Assembly: GCA_016787225.1 (NCBI GenBank)
Contig: JAEUUY010000026.1
Coordinates: forward strand, 62,001 to 126,000
Length of the DNA: 64,000 nt
Direction: 5' to 3'
DNA from: Chitinophagales bacterium
GTDB lineage: Bacteria; Bacteroidota; Bacteroidia; Chitinophagales; JADJOU01
Numbering within the stretch: position 1 is the first letter of the stretch; every line of letters starts with the position of its first letter. Below the pieces are notes generated by a model. That model made no database searches and was not told the DNA's origin. It worked only from the letters and a program-made list of their open reading frames with translations. The translations under genes were made by a program, and so were the position numbers. Of this stretch, positions 9,045-18,909 are shown one piece after another.

Positions 9045-9781
9045 TACTTTTTAACTTTTAAATAAACAATCATAGAAGATCCCGGACTTCTCTTCAAAAA
9101 TAAATAATCTGTAAACTTTAATATTTTACTAAAGGCTTTGTGAATATATTTTTCTATTAATGTCATAGGTTTATCTCTACTATAATCCACTTCTCTTTTA
9201 TTGCCAAACAATTTGACATTTATAATCATTAACCAATATAAACTTTGAAAGAAATAATCAGAAAATTGAATGCTCGCCTTACATTCTTTAAAATCAGAAA
9301 ACACTTGAGATAGGTGATAACGCTTAAAATGCCCATTAAAATCATCAAAGACACTCCATACTTCCATTCTAGAAGGAACAGTCAAAACAATGCTCTCAAG
9401 ATTATTAAAATGATAGATTAGTTGATTCAGAAATTCTATGGGTTTTTCAATATGCTCTATAACATCAAAAAGAGTAATTGACTTAATATCCAAATTTGAA
9501 TCTAGAGATAAAGCATTCGTTTGATATTGAATAGGAACTGTACTTTTGGATAAAGGCGTTGTATTCCCAAGTTCGACCCCTTGGATTTTAAGCCCTTTTT
9601 TAAACAGATAATCACTTACGATACCCCTACCACAACCAATATCTAAAATATTATCAATTTTATTTTTTCTTAAAAAATTCAAGATATAATCATTTCTATA
9701 CAAATTCCAGTAGTGAAAACGCATACTTTCATCGTAAATACTCTTGAATTGATTTTCATTAAATTCTGTACTTGTCTGCAC
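9044..9781 (-). CDS. class I SAM methyltransferase
   Basis: The 245-residue protein shows the SAM-binding motif NILDIGCGRGIVSDYL around residues 43-58 and the post-II motif TLFDVIEHIEKPIEFL, both typical of Methyltransf_11/23 enzymes. A C-terminal part rich in basic and aromatic residues is not assigned. It is tightly coupled to both neighbours by one-base overlaps, so it belongs to the glycan operon and most likely methylates a sugar or glycolipid. Substrate unknown. Confidence 0.82.
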   Translation of the reverse strand: MQTSTEFNENQFKSIYDESMRFHYWNLYRNDYILNFLRKNKIDNILDIGCGRGIVSDYLFKKGLKIQGVELGNTTPLSKSTVPIQYQTNALSLDSNLDIKSITLFDVIEHIEKPIEFLNQLIYHFNNLESIVLTVPSRMEVWSVFDDFNGHFKRYHLSQVFSDFKECKASIQFSDYFFQSLYWLMIINVKLFGNKREVDYSRDKPMTLIEKYIHKAFSKILKFTDYLFLKRSPGSSMIVYLKVKK

Positions 9782-10725
9782 TAGAAGTTTATTTTTTCTT
9801 TAATCGAATATGATTTTTTGCCCTGCGACTCGTAGTAGGTTCGCATAAGCATTTCAGCTATGACACCCATTAAAACAAATAGAACACCTAGTATAAAAAA
9901 CATCATCCCCATAAGAGGCAAAGGACTTTGCACAAAGTCTTTTTGGTGAGTAATTTTAAAAAAAACTGCCAAGCCAAAACTCAAAAAGCAACCCAAAAAT
10001 GATAACAAACCAACCCCGCCAAAAAAATGCATGGGTTTATTCATATACTTGTCAAAAAACTTTATTAAGACTAAATCAAGCACGACTCGAAACGTTCTGG
10101 TAATTCCATAATTTGAAGAGCCAAACTGGCGAGGCTGATAATTAACCTCTACTTCTGTTACCTTACCGCCTTGCCACTTGCAATACACGGGTATAAACCT
10201 ATGCATTTCACCATAAAGTATTACATCTTCTATAACTTCCTTTCGGTAAGCCTTTAGTGTGCACCCATAATCATGAAGTTTAATCCCAGAGACGTAGGAT
10301 ATTAAATAATTGGCTATTTTTGATGGCAACTTACGGGTAATAAATTCACCCTTCCATCGTTGTTTCCTCCAACCCGATACCACATCATATCCTTCTTCTA
10401 GTTTTGCAAGAAGTTTTGTAATATCCTTGGGATCGTTCTCTAGATCACTATCTATAAAAATCAATATTTCGTTACTAGCATGCTGTATTCCAGCATTGAT
10501 AGCCGCAGTCTGTCCAGAATTTCTCTTAAAATTAATAATCTTTATATTGATATTGTTCCTCGCCCATTCTCTTAAAACTTCATATGAATTGTCCTTAGAC
10601 CCATCATTAATCGCAATGATTTCATATGTATAAGGAGATAAAATGGAAATCAATGAATCCATAAGAAGTGGTATCGATCTCTCCTCATTGTATATTGGTG
10701 CTATGACACTAATTGAGTGCTTCAT
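9781..10725 (-). CDS. GT2 polyprenyl-phosphate glycosyltransferase (GtrB/DPM1-like)
   Basis: The 314-residue protein has a GT-A domain (VIAPIYNEE at 7-15, NDGSKDNS at 40-47, the D92-S-D94 metal site in FIDSDLEND) and two C-terminal membrane segments at about 232-256 and 268-293. This is the layout of GtrB/ArnC/DPM1-type enzymes that charge undecaprenyl phosphate with a single sugar. A membrane GT-C-like protein encoded two genes upstream could use such a lipid-linked donor. One-base overlap with the downstream methyltransferase. Confidence 0.88.
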   Translation of the reverse strand: MKHSISVIAPIYNEERSIPLLMDSLISILSPYTYEIIAINDGSKDNSYEVLREWARNNINIKIINFKRNSGQTAAINAGIQHASNEILIFIDSDLENDPKDITKLLAKLEEGYDVVSGWRKQRWKGEFITRKLPSKIANYLISYVSGIKLHDYGCTLKAYRKEVIEDVILYGEMHRFIPVYCKWQGGKVTEVEVNYQPRQFGSSNYGITRTFRVVLDLVLIKFFDKYMNKPMHFFGGVGLLSFLGCFLSFGLAVFFKITHQKDFVQSPLPLMGMMFFILGVLFVLMGVIAEMLMRTYYESQGKKSYSIKEKINF

Positions 10726-10734
10726 GTATATTTT

Positions 10735-11544
10735 TTATTTTTTTATTCCTCCAAATTTCCACGAATTTCCATTTCTGAAAATAATATAGGTCGAACCTTG
10801 CACGATTTTTTCTTTATCAGAAAGCCATTCTTCAATAGTCGATTTTTTTATATAAACCGTCTGTGGGGTTACTAATTGATCAAATGCAACATGTCTAAAG
10901 AATAAATAACCACGCTGACAAATCCACTTGCTATATTCATATAGTGGGGCGAACTTTAAATGCAAGCCAATAATGATATGCGCATAAATAAAATAAATGA
11001 AAGACAATGGGGTTGCTATCAAAAATTTATTTGCCCACCATGGTAAAAGACTAGCTATCTTGCGTATAGGATCTACGATATATCGAATAACGGCATTACC
11101 CTCATAGGCATATACCCAGCAATGGAATTTTCCTCCAGACTTAGTATTATTCAATACAGACTGAAATCCATTATAAGGCTCCTTTAAATGGTGCAATACT
11201 CCAATACAATAAGTAATATCATATAAATCTGAGCCTTCAAAAGTAGTCAAATCGCCTTGAATGACTTCATAATTAGAAAAATTCATTTGCTCCATATTGG
11301 TCTTACAAGACTTGACCGAATCTCCTAAATCTACACCGTGCAGTTTGCTAGGATTCCAATTGGTCATATGGGTTAATAAACTTCCATTTCCGCAACCGAG
11401 CTCTAGCACGGACTTACCTTCGATATCTAATTTGGTAAGAGGTTCAAACCAATCAATGAATTGATTTGCAGAATATACTGAGCCTTCTGGTAAATTATTC
11501 CAAGAGTCGGCGAAAGCCTTGGCTGTAATGGTATCTTGAGACAT
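10735..11544 (-). CDS. class I SAM methyltransferase
   Basis: The 269-residue protein has the SAM motif SVLELGCGNGSLLTHM near residues 44-59 and the later segment DITYCIGVLHHLKEP. The second half (about 150-230) is hydrophobic and aromatic and may touch the membrane. It sits between the GT2 and GT-C-like genes in the same operon with 6-9 base gaps, which suggests modification of a lipid-linked sugar or glycan. No closer assignment can be made. Confidence 0.8.
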   Translation of the reverse strand: MSQDTITAKAFADSWNNLPEGSVYSANQFIDWFEPLTKLDIEGKSVLELGCGNGSLLTHMTNWNPSKLHGVDLGDSVKSCKTNMEQMNFSNYEVIQGDLTTFEGSDLYDITYCIGVLHHLKEPYNGFQSVLNNTKSGGKFHCWVYAYEGNAVIRYIVDPIRKIASLLPWWANKFLIATPLSFIYFIYAHIIIGLHLKFAPLYEYSKWICQRGYLFFRHVAFDQLVTPQTVYIKKSTIEEWLSDKEKIVQGSTYIIFRNGNSWKFGGIKK

Positions 11545-11550
11545 TGTTTA

Positions 11551-13158
11551 TTATTTTTTTTGGGGATGAATGGTAAATTCAATGAGATCGATATTGGGCT
11601 TTATGCCGTGAGCTATTATTCTAGGCTGGTATTTTCCATAGACAGTATCTGCCTGGAATCTATAAGTAAGAATAGATCTGGCTATACTCGTGTTCATTTT
11701 AGATGAATCAGACTTTAGAATTGGAACTTTTGAAATATATGACATGTAATTGTCTTGTAAGTCAGAGCATTCATTGGGTAAAAATACTATATCTCCTTTG
11801 GATTGAAGAATTGATAGAAATTGTTCTGTAGACTCAGAATAATGTAAGTGCTTTAAGACACCAAATCGCTCTGAGATAAAACGCGAATTGAGTAATATGC
11901 AATTTACAATAATTGCAAAGACTACGGCTGAAGCTATGCTTACTTTAATGAAATTAAATTGAATTGATAAACAAACTAATAAAAATATCAAGATAATAGA
12001 AGGTGCAAAATATCTTACTTCAGCTACAGCTGAATATTTAAAAGGAAATAAATCCGGCATTACATTTAAAATGCCAAACTTAAGTGCTGAGTATATAAAA
12101 GTAACATTATTAAAAAAAATAATGGCAATAGTGGATAGTAAGAAAACACCGACATTGGTGGAGAGAAAGTCAGAGAATTTGAAATTTGACATTACTGTCT
12201 TAAGCCATTTCAAAAGATAATAAACTATTATTAATCCAAAAATATGGGCTGAAATCTGAAATACAAGAGCTCCAGTATGGCCAGGGATAAATTTCCAAAC
12301 AAAATTTCTCACAATACTATCTCGAAAGAGAGAGTTGAAAAAGATGGGATTATATCTCAGGAGCGCAGACCACTGTAGTGTATCCTTTGGTGGAAGACTG
12401 GTTGGGAAAATTTGCCCAAAATAATGATAGTGAGAGAGAATATACATTCCTGACAGTATGCCTATAATCAGGAGAGAGAAAAGTCCAAAATGAAAATTTC
12501 TTCTATTTTTCAAAAATCCATAAATAATAAATAGTCCTGGAAATAGAACGACATAGAGCCAATAGGAATATCTCAAGGTCACTATCACTGACATAGCTAT
12601 AGATATCAGAATAGTTTTATGAACTGCAGACTTATATTCAGTAGTCCTGAGAACTATATCCAAAAACTGCCACAAACAAAGAAATAAAAGACTCAGACAC
12701 CAAAGGTCAGTACTACCCATGTATCGTGAAGGCATAATACAAATAGCAAGAAAAAAATATACAACCTTCATCTTTGTATGCGAAAAATATTCAGGCAGCA
12801 GTTCTAGAATACCCTTGACCGCATAGAAAAACAATAATATGGCTAGAATATTCCAAAACATAACAGAGATAACAACCGATTTTGTCACTAAATATAACGG
12901 ATATATCCCCCACACAAAACCAAATGGCCAAAGGTTAAGACTTTCATATTTCACTTTTGAGATATCGTCTGGGGTTACATAATTTAGACTGAGACCATGA
13001 CCATCTATCCAATTAAAAAAGGAGTTAATTTGCATAAATTGATCTCCATACATACTTGGAAAAAGTAATTCTAAAAAAGTATGAATTACTATGGATATAT
13101 AAAACACAGTTTTTACATCTATCTTATGTGCAAAGGAAACTAATTTACTTTCTTCCAT
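11551..13158 (-). CDS. polytopic membrane protein, probable GT-C-like glycosyltransferase
   Basis: The 535-residue protein contains roughly ten hydrophobic segments and a short extracytoplasmic C-terminal domain. The layout resembles GT-C enzymes (ArnT/PMT/DUF2029-like) that use polyprenyl-phosphate sugars on the periplasmic side. An acidic patch after the first membrane segment (MYGDQFMQINSF) occupies the place where GT-C enzymes carry catalytic acids, but no diagnostic motif is certain. It overlaps the upstream epimerase gene by 19 bases. The neighbouring GtrB-like enzyme would supply the donor. Confidence 0.65.
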   Translation of the reverse strand: MEESKLVSFAHKIDVKTVFYISIVIHTFLELLFPSMYGDQFMQINSFFNWIDGHGLSLNYVTPDDISKVKYESLNLWPFGFVWGIYPLYLVTKSVVISVMFWNILAILLFFYAVKGILELLPEYFSHTKMKVVYFFLAICIMPSRYMGSTDLWCLSLLFLCLWQFLDIVLRTTEYKSAVHKTILISIAMSVIVTLRYSYWLYVVLFPGLFIIYGFLKNRRNFHFGLFSLLIIGILSGMYILSHYHYFGQIFPTSLPPKDTLQWSALLRYNPIFFNSLFRDSIVRNFVWKFIPGHTGALVFQISAHIFGLIIVYYLLKWLKTVMSNFKFSDFLSTNVGVFLLSTIAIIFFNNVTFIYSALKFGILNVMPDLFPFKYSAVAEVRYFAPSIILIFLLVCLSIQFNFIKVSIASAVVFAIIVNCILLNSRFISERFGVLKHLHYSESTEQFLSILQSKGDIVFLPNECSDLQDNYMSYISKVPILKSDSSKMNTSIARSILTYRFQADTVYGKYQPRIIAHGIKPNIDLIEFTIHPQKK

Positions 13159-14093
13159 TCAATAAATTGCCGTATTCCTTCTTTTATAGAAATTTTAGGT
13201 TGATAGCTCAAGAGGTTCTTTGCCCTATCTATATCCGCAAATGTGATATCTACATCGCCTTCTTGCATTGGCCTAGCAAGAATTTTTGCCTTCTTCTTCA
13301 GTTCCATTTCAATAGTCTCTATAAGGGTAGTTAACCTAATCGGATTACTATTCCCTAAATTGATTGTTTCATAGCAATTATGATTTTGCACATAATCTAT
13401 TGCGTTAGAAATTCCTTCTACAATATCAGCTATGTAGGTATAATCTCTAGCAGTGCTCCCATCGCCATACATTTCGATTTCTTCATTCGCCATTATGGAG
13501 CTTACAAATTTATTGATAGCTAAGTCAGGACGCTGACGAGGACCAAAAACTGTAAAAAATCTCAAATTAATTACAGAGAAACCATAAAGATGGTAATAGG
13601 TATGCGTTAGGAGTTCACATGCCTTTTTTGTAAATGCATACGGCGAAATAGGGTGATCAACATTATCGGTCTCAGAAAATGGAACTTTTTTGTTATTTCC
13701 ATAAATGGAGGAAGAAGAGGCAAAAACAAGTTTTGACATTTGATTATCCTTCATCCATTCTAGTAGTTGCTGTGTAGCTGTAATATTATAATCTATATAA
13801 GCCAATGGGTTCTGTATCGAAGGTCTAACTCCAGCTTTAGCGGCCAAATGAACAATTACTTCGCAATTCGGCAGTTTTGAATACGAACTTGTATCTCTCA
13901 AGTCAAGCTCATAAAATTTAAAATTAGAATGAGAAATAGACTTTAATAAATTTTTTTCTTTTAAATCTTTTGAATAAAAATCATCAAAATTATCTACCCC
14001 AAAAATAGTATCTTCTGGATATTTTTTAAGTAAAAACTCAGTCAAATGAGAACCAATAAATCCTGCACAGCCAGTGACTAATATCGAACGCAC
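13140..14093 (-). CDS. NAD-dependent epimerase, UDP-glucuronate 4-epimerase-like
   Basis: The 317-residue extended SDR protein has the Rossmann motif TGCAGFIGSHL (7-17), the segment GVDNFDDFYSKDLKEKNL typical of UDP-glucuronate 4-epimerases, VFASSSSIYG, and YAFTKK carrying the catalytic Tyr and Lys. It would interconvert UDP-GlcA and UDP-GalA or a related pair, providing a uronic acid donor. It is the first clearly glycan-related gene of the minus-strand array and overlaps the GT-C-like gene by 19 bases. Epimerase class is firm, substrate inferred. Confidence 0.85.
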   Translation of the reverse strand: MRSILVTGCAGFIGSHLTEFLLKKYPEDTIFGVDNFDDFYSKDLKEKNLLKSISHSNFKFYELDLRDTSSYSKLPNCEVIVHLAAKAGVRPSIQNPLAYIDYNITATQQLLEWMKDNQMSKLVFASSSSIYGNNKKVPFSETDNVDHPISPYAFTKKACELLTHTYYHLYGFSVINLRFFTVFGPRQRPDLAINKFVSSIMANEEIEMYGDGSTARDYTYIADIVEGISNAIDYVQNHNCYETINLGNSNPIRLTTLIETIEMELKKKAKILARPMQEGDVDITFADIDRAKNLLSYQPKISIKEGIRQFIEWKKVN

Positions 14094-14100
14094 CGCAATT

Positions 14101-14754
14101 CTAAAACGTTATCTCTTTAATTTCTCCCGCCACTACCAAATTCCCCTCTGTCATTTCCTTTATATAATCTACGCTCACTCCAGGAGCTCTTTCGAGTAAG
14201 ATAAAACTTCCATTCTTTATATCTAACACTGCCAAATCAGATACAATTTTTGTCACACACTTTATTCCTGTCAGTGGCAGCGAACAATTTTTTAACAATT
14301 TGGATTTGCCATCCTTGCTGCAGTGTTGCATGGCCACTATGATGTTTTTTGCACTAGCTACCAAATCCATAGCGCCTCCCATACCCTTAACCATTTTTCC
14401 CGGTATTTTCCAATTGGCTATATCACCATTTTCCGAAACTTCCATAGCTCCAAGCACGGTCAAATCAACCTTTTGGGCTCGAATCATTCCAAAACTAGCT
14501 GCACTGTCGAAGATAGAAGAACCAGGTAGAGTAGTAATGGTTTGCTTACCAGCATTGATTAAATCCGCATCTTCTTCACCTTCTAGTGGGAAGGGTCCCA
14601 TACCTAGAAGACCATTTTCACTTTGAAGTACTACTTCTATATCCTTAGGTATATAATTTGCTACCAATGTTGGTATACCGATTCCCAGATTCACATACAT
14701 TCCATCTTTTAACTCCTGAGCTATACGTTGGGCTATCTGTTCTTTGGATAACAT
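14101..14754 (-). CDS. scoB: 3-oxoacid CoA-transferase subunit B
   Basis: The 217-residue protein matches the beta subunit of succinyl-CoA:3-ketoacid CoA-transferase: VNLGIGIPTLVANYIP (21-36), the catalytic glutamate E46 in LQSENGLLGMGPFP, and GGAMDLV. The enzyme activates acetoacetate with succinyl-CoA as a heterodimer or tetramer with subunit A. The gene for subunit A, normally adjacent and upstream, is absent: the upstream neighbour is a membrane protein. Length is normal for the subunit. Confidence 0.92.
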   Translation of the reverse strand: MLSKEQIAQRIAQELKDGMYVNLGIGIPTLVANYIPKDIEVVLQSENGLLGMGPFPLEGEEDADLINAGKQTITTLPGSSIFDSAASFGMIRAQKVDLTVLGAMEVSENGDIANWKIPGKMVKGMGGAMDLVASAKNIIVAMQHCSKDGKSKLLKNCSLPLTGIKCVTKIVSDLAVLDIKNGSFILLERAPGVSVDYIKEMTEGNLVVAGEIKEITF

Positions 14755-14762
14755 ATAAGAAT

Positions 14763-15722
14763 CTATTTAAACTGCACAAATGTAGCTAAAATTGCGATTA
14801 ATAGCCCTAAAAAAACTAATAAACTTTTAAATCGAACGCTTTTCATTTTAAAAAGAAAAGGAGTGAAATAAAAACTAGCAATAATCATTATGAGATAGTA
14901 ATTCTTTAATCCATTATCGCTAAAAATTAAGAAAAATAAAACGATAGAAAGAAAGCTAATGAAAAGATAAATGTAAAATTTCCGTGTATTTATTGTAAAT
15001 AAATTTATATGAGGAAAAGCTGCAAGCGCAGAAAGAACTGCTATGACAAAAAACAACCATTCCCATCTATAAGGCAATTTATAATGTAAAACCTGAACTG
15101 ATGAAAACATATTTAACCAAAGGTCATTGGAACTAAAGACTAAAATAAGACTAACTAGGATGGCAAAAGCAGCGCCAATGCCAATAAGCAAAGCCCACAA
15201 GTCTCTGGCCCCATTTTTTCCAAAAATCATTAAAGAAAATAATAAAGGTGGTAGAAAGAAAAGCATACTTGAAGAAGCAAAAAAAGACCAAGAAAAAACA
15301 AACCCTAAATTAAAAAATACGTTCACAGTTTCTCTCCTCTGATCTATTTGACTTAATATCTGAGATAAAACCAAAAACAAAAAGCCAACAAATATATGTT
15401 CCAGATTCACTGGAAACGTCAGAGTTAAAATTGTATGAACACCAAGTATGAATAAGAAAACTAATCCTCCTTTTGAGTGATAGCTAAAGTATCTGCAAAT
15501 GGCAGAAAATAATATAAAATTCAATGAAATCATTATGAATACAATAAGCTTCAAAGTCAGGGTATTCCATGTGTTTATATTCAAAAGCGATCCAAGTAAA
15601 ATCGATTTTGTATTTGCTAAAGGAATGACCTCTGAATAATATAATTTACTTCCGAGAAGAATTATTATCAGAATAAAAATGAGGTATGCAATTATTGATT
15701 TAGTTTCGAATAATTTAAACAT
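14763..15722 (-). CDS. polytopic membrane protein, DUF6427-like
   Basis: The 319-residue protein is almost entirely hydrophobic, with about ten predicted membrane segments and few charged residues. Its look (short N-terminal helix, a run around LVFLFILGVHTILTLTFP, then SFFASSSMLFFLPPLLFSLMIFGK) matches my recollection of the Bacteroidota-specific family DUF6427. No catalytic motif is visible and the function is unknown. It sits 8 bases upstream of scoB and 20 bases downstream of the OmpH gene, probably in the same transcript. Confidence 0.6.
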   Translation of the reverse strand: MFKLFETKSIIAYLIFILIIILLGSKLYYSEVIPLANTKSILLGSLLNINTWNTLTLKLIVFIMISLNFILFSAICRYFSYHSKGGLVFLFILGVHTILTLTFPVNLEHIFVGFLFLVLSQILSQIDQRRETVNVFFNLGFVFSWSFFASSSMLFFLPPLLFSLMIFGKNGARDLWALLIGIGAAFAILVSLILVFSSNDLWLNMFSSVQVLHYKLPYRWEWLFFVIAVLSALAAFPHINLFTINTRKFYIYLFISFLSIVLFFLIFSDNGLKNYYLIMIIASFYFTPFLFKMKSVRFKSLLVFLGLLIAILATFVQFK

Positions 15723-15742
15723 ACCTTAAATAAATAATAAGA

Positions 15743-16333
15743 CTATTTCTTATTAAGATCCTCTACAAGTTGATTGGTGATATCCATAGTTTTATCTGAA
15801 TAAAGAATCATACCATTTGTTTGATAGCCCATTACGATATCGCAATTGTATTTTAACTTATTTTCAGAAAAATACTCTTCAACCTTTTTATATAAATCTT
15901 TTGTCGCCTTATCCATTCGATCAGCTAAATTCTTGGCCATATTTTGTTCCTCGGTTTGTAATGCTCCCATTCTCGACTGCAATGCTCCCATTTGTGACTG
16001 AGCTTGTTGCTGACTGATTTGACCACTTTGAGCCTGTTGCATGATTTTACCATACTCATTTTGCAGAGCTGCAGCTTTAGACTCCAATTGTTTTTTTGAT
16101 GATTTTTGACTAGCTTCTATTTCAGTTTTAAATTTCTTATATTCATCATATTTGCTAAAAAAGGTATCGATATTGACAAATGCAATTCTGCTTCCAGCTG
16201 CTACAGCTATATTTTTTGCGCTTGGGTTTAAATTTACAGAAGGAGAACTAGATTTAAAATGTAAGAAATATAAAATCGCTACTGCCAATCCTATAATGCC
16301 TAGTATGATGTTTGTTATTTTTGAATTGTTCAT
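15743..16333 (-). CDS. OmpH/Skp-family periplasmic chaperone
   Basis: The 196-residue protein has a hydrophobic N-terminal segment (IILGIIGLAVAILYFLHF), the conserved start of the mature domain IAFVNIDTFFSKYDEYKKF, a long Gln/Lys-rich coiled coil (about 80-145) and a C-terminal VVMGYQTNGMILYSDKTMDIT segment. This is the layout of Bacteroidota OmpH proteins, Skp-like holdases for outer-membrane proteins. The N-terminus looks more like a membrane anchor than a cleavable signal peptide, which is common in this family. Confidence 0.88.
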   Translation of the reverse strand: MNNSKITNIILGIIGLAVAILYFLHFKSSSPSVNLNPSAKNIAVAAGSRIAFVNIDTFFSKYDEYKKFKTEIEASQKSSKKQLESKAAALQNEYGKIMQQAQSGQISQQQAQSQMGALQSRMGALQTEEQNMAKNLADRMDKATKDLYKKVEEYFSENKLKYNCDIVMGYQTNGMILYSDKTMDITNQLVEDLNKK

Positions 16334-16430
16334 TTTATGCTTTATTTTTTAATTAACATTATTTTTAATTTATACGGTTATTAGCTGTCAGTGTTAATTC
16401 TCTATTATTTTTCACAGTAAATTTTTTAAT

Positions 16431-16991
16431 TTATACTGTCATTATTTCCTTCTCCTTGATCTCTAGAACCTTATCTACCTTGGCTATATACTCGTCCGTA
16501 AATTTTTGTATTTTGTCTTCTCCACTTTTCATCATATCTTCAGAGACACCTTCGGCTTTTAACTTTTTGATGCTTTCATTATGGTCTCTTCGTATATTTC
16601 GAATAACCACTTTTGACTTCTCAGCTTCGGCCTTAGCTTGTTTTACGAGGTCTTTTCTTCGTTCTTCCGTTAGTGGTGGTACAGCTATCCGTATGACCTG
16701 ACCATCATCTTGCGGATTTAGCCCTATATTAGCTTGCATGATAGCTTTTACTATGGCTTGAATCTGCCCCTTATCCCATGGCTGTAATACTAGCATTCTT
16801 GCATCGGGAGTTGTAATACTGCACACACCTGAAAGTGGAGTCATAGATCCATAGGCATCTACCATGATACCATTTAACATAGCCGGACTAGCCTTGCCTG
16901 CTCTTATCTTCATCATTTCTTCATCTAAATGTTCGACAGCTCTTATGAACTTAGACTTCGCATCGTCAATAATACTGTTGATATCAGCCAT
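16431..16991 (-). CDS. frr: ribosome recycling factor
   Basis: The 186-residue protein is a normal-length RRF, which splits post-termination ribosomes together with EF-G. Recognisable segments are KIRAGKASPAMLNGI (28-42), DAYGSMTPL, the central WDKGQIQAIVKAI and the helical C-terminus with PPLTEERRKDLVKQAK and NIRRDHNESIKKL. It is encoded 45 bases downstream of lepA on the same strand; both are translation factors. Confidence 0.97.
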   Translation of the reverse strand: MADINSIIDDAKSKFIRAVEHLDEEMMKIRAGKASPAMLNGIMVDAYGSMTPLSGVCSITTPDARMLVLQPWDKGQIQAIVKAIMQANIGLNPQDDGQVIRIAVPPLTEERRKDLVKQAKAEAEKSKVVIRNIRRDHNESIKKLKAEGVSEDMMKSGEDKIQKFTDEYIAKVDKVLEIKEKEIMTV

Positions 16992-17036
16992 ATTTTTTAT
17001 TATTTAAATTCAAAATTATGTATTATCTAATTTGGA

Positions 17037-18833
17037 TTAATCATTCAATTTCAACACGGCTAGAAATGCCTCTTGAGGCACCTCTACTTTTCCAAATTGT
17101 CGCATCTTTTTCTTTCCTTTTTTCTGCTTCTCTAGAAGTTTTCGCTTCCTAGAAATATCCCCGCCATAGCATTTGGCGGTCACATCTTTTCGCATAGCAG
17201 AAATAGTCTCTCTGGCAATAATCTTCATTCCTATTGCGGCTTGAATAGCTATGACAAACTGTTGTTTAGGGATCAATTCCTTTAATTTTTCACATAGTCT
17301 ACTCCCGAAACTATAGGCTTTATCTCTGTGTATCATGCTGGAAAATGCATCTACATTCTCTCCATTTAATTTTATATCTAATTTGACTAAATCCCCTTCT
17401 CTAAAACCAATCATGTGGTAGTCAAAGGAAGCATACCCTTTGGAAATGGACTTTAATTTATCATAAAAATCAAATACAATCTCAGCCAGAGGCATTTCAA
17501 ACTGTAATTCTACCCTCGTCGTCGTTAGATAATGCTGATTCTTCAATATGCCACGTTTCTCCATACAGAGATTCATCAAGCTACCGATGTATTCTGGCTT
17601 AGTGATTATTTGAGCCTTTATCCATGGTTCTTCTATTCTATCCAATGTGGTAACATCCGGTAATTCTGCCGGATTATGAAGATAAATCGGCTTTTCCTTT
17701 TCTTTGTTGGTATAGCAATTATAGCTTACCTGAGGCACCGTTACGATAATGTTTTGATCAAACTCTCGCTCCAAACGCTCACTAACTATTTCCAAATGGA
17801 GTAAGCCTAGAAATCCACATCGAAAACCGAATCCAAGAGCTATAGAAGTCTCTGGTTCATAGACCAAGGAAGCATCATTGAGTTGCAATTTTTCCAGACT
17901 ATCTCTTAAGTCTTCAAAATCGTCAGAATCTATAGGGTAAATCCCTGCGAAAACCATAGGTTTGACATCCTCAAAGCCTTTAACTCCTTCTGTCGCTGGA
18001 TCGCTAGCTAAGGTAATAGTATCTCCTACCTTTATTTCTTTAGCTTGTTTGATACCTGTAATGATATAGCCTACATCCCCTGAACCCACCTCATTCATTG
18101 GCTGGGGCTTTAATCTCAAGATACCTATTTCATCTGCATTATAGTCTTTACCAGTAGCTATAAATCGAACCTTATCATTTTTTTTAAGCGTTCCATTAAA
18201 AATACGAAAATATGCTATAACTCCTCGAAACGGATTAAATACAGAATCAAAAATCATAGCTTGAAGTTTGGCTCCTTGATTATATTGTGGAGCTGGGACT
18301 CTTTCTATCACAGCTTTCAGAATTCCCTCTATTCCGATCCCACTGCGACCGCTAGCTTCTAAAATAACCTCTCTTTCGCAGCCAATTAAATCCACAATTT
18401 GGTCTTTGACTTCTTCTATCATAGCTCCATCCATATCTATTTTATTGACTACTGGTATGATTTCTAAATCATTTTCCAGAGCTAAATATAGATTGGAAAT
18501 CGTCTGAGCCTGAATGCCCTGTGTAGCGTCTACAAGGAGCAGTGCGCCTTCACAGCTGGCAATGGAACGAGATACCTCATAGGAAAAATCTACGTGTCCC
18601 GGGGTATCGATGAGATTCAATTTATAATCTTGACCGTCATACCGGTAATCCATTTGAATCGCATGACTTTTAATGGTAATCCCACGCTCCTTTTCTAAAT
18701 CCATATCATCGAGAAGCTGGTCTTCTCTTTCGCGTTCTGTAATCGTATTGGTAAACTCTAATAGCCTGTCTGCCAAAGTAGATTTACCATGGTCTATATG
18801 GGCTATAATACAGAAATTGCGTATGGGTTTCAT
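17037..18833 (-). CDS. lepA: elongation factor 4 (LepA), ribosome back-translocase GTPase
   Basis: From the ATG at 18833 the protein is 598 residues, the usual LepA length, beginning [18 protein letters not shown] with the P-loop AHIDHGKS; the DTPGHVDF switch II motif and NKIDM follow. The frame stays open 43 codons further upstream, but that stretch crosses the lepA promoter and is not homologous, so the later start is chosen. The C-terminus has the LepA-specific [22 protein letters not shown] region. A TATTTTTG box ends only 9 bases before the start, suggesting a very short leader. Confidence 0.97.
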   Translation of the reverse strand: MKPIRNFCIIAHIDHGKSTLADRLLEFTNTITEREREDQLLDDMDLEKERGITIKSHAIQMDYRYDGQDYKLNLIDTPGHVDFSYEVSRSIASCEGALLLVDATQGIQAQTISNLYLALENDLEIIPVVNKIDMDGAMIEEVKDQIVDLIGCEREVILEASGRSGIGIEGILKAVIERVPAPQYNQGAKLQAMIFDSVFNPFRGVIAYFRIFNGTLKKNDKVRFIATGKDYNADEIGILRLKPQPMNEVGSGDVGYIITGIKQAKEIKVGDTITLASDPATEGVKGFEDVKPMVFAGIYPIDSDDFEDLRDSLEKLQLNDASLVYEPETSIALGFGFRCGFLGLLHLEIVSERLEREFDQNIIVTVPQVSYNCYTNKEKEKPIYLHNPAELPDVTTLDRIEEPWIKAQIITKPEYIGSLMNLCMEKRGILKNQHYLTTTRVELQFEMPLAEIVFDFYDKLKSISKGYASFDYHMIGFREGDLVKLDIKLNGENVDAFSSMIHRDKAYSFGSRLCEKLKELIPKQQFVIAIQAAIGMKIIARETISAMRKDVTAKCYGGDISRKRKLLEKQKKGKKKMRQFGKVEVPQEAFLAVLKLND

Positions 18834-18842
18834 AAGGGAGTG

Positions 18843-18850
18843 CAAAAATA
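18843..18850 (-). promoter_or_regulatory. -7 box TATTTTTG of lepA
   Basis: On the minus strand TATTTTTG fits TAnnTTTG and lies 9 bases before the lepA ATG. Transcription would start within a few bases of the start codon. The -33 region is not obvious. Confidence 0.5.
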
Positions 18851-18883
18851 GGACTTTATACGCATAGTAATCAGGAAAATTCT

Positions 18884-18891
18884 TAACTTTG
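18884..18891 (+). promoter_or_regulatory. -7 box TAACTTTG of kynU
   Basis: TAACTTTG matches TAnnTTTG and lies 18 bases before the kynU ATG at 18910. Together with the box at 18843-18850 it forms a compact divergent promoter region between lepA and kynU. The -33 element is weak. Confidence 0.5.
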
Positions 18892-18909
18892 GATTTTGAT
18901 ACATTTAGA

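Noticed and set aside
14300-14626. Plus-strand frame of 108 codons opposite scoB
   Set aside because: It is fully antisense to a well-conserved gene, shows no family features and has no promoter.
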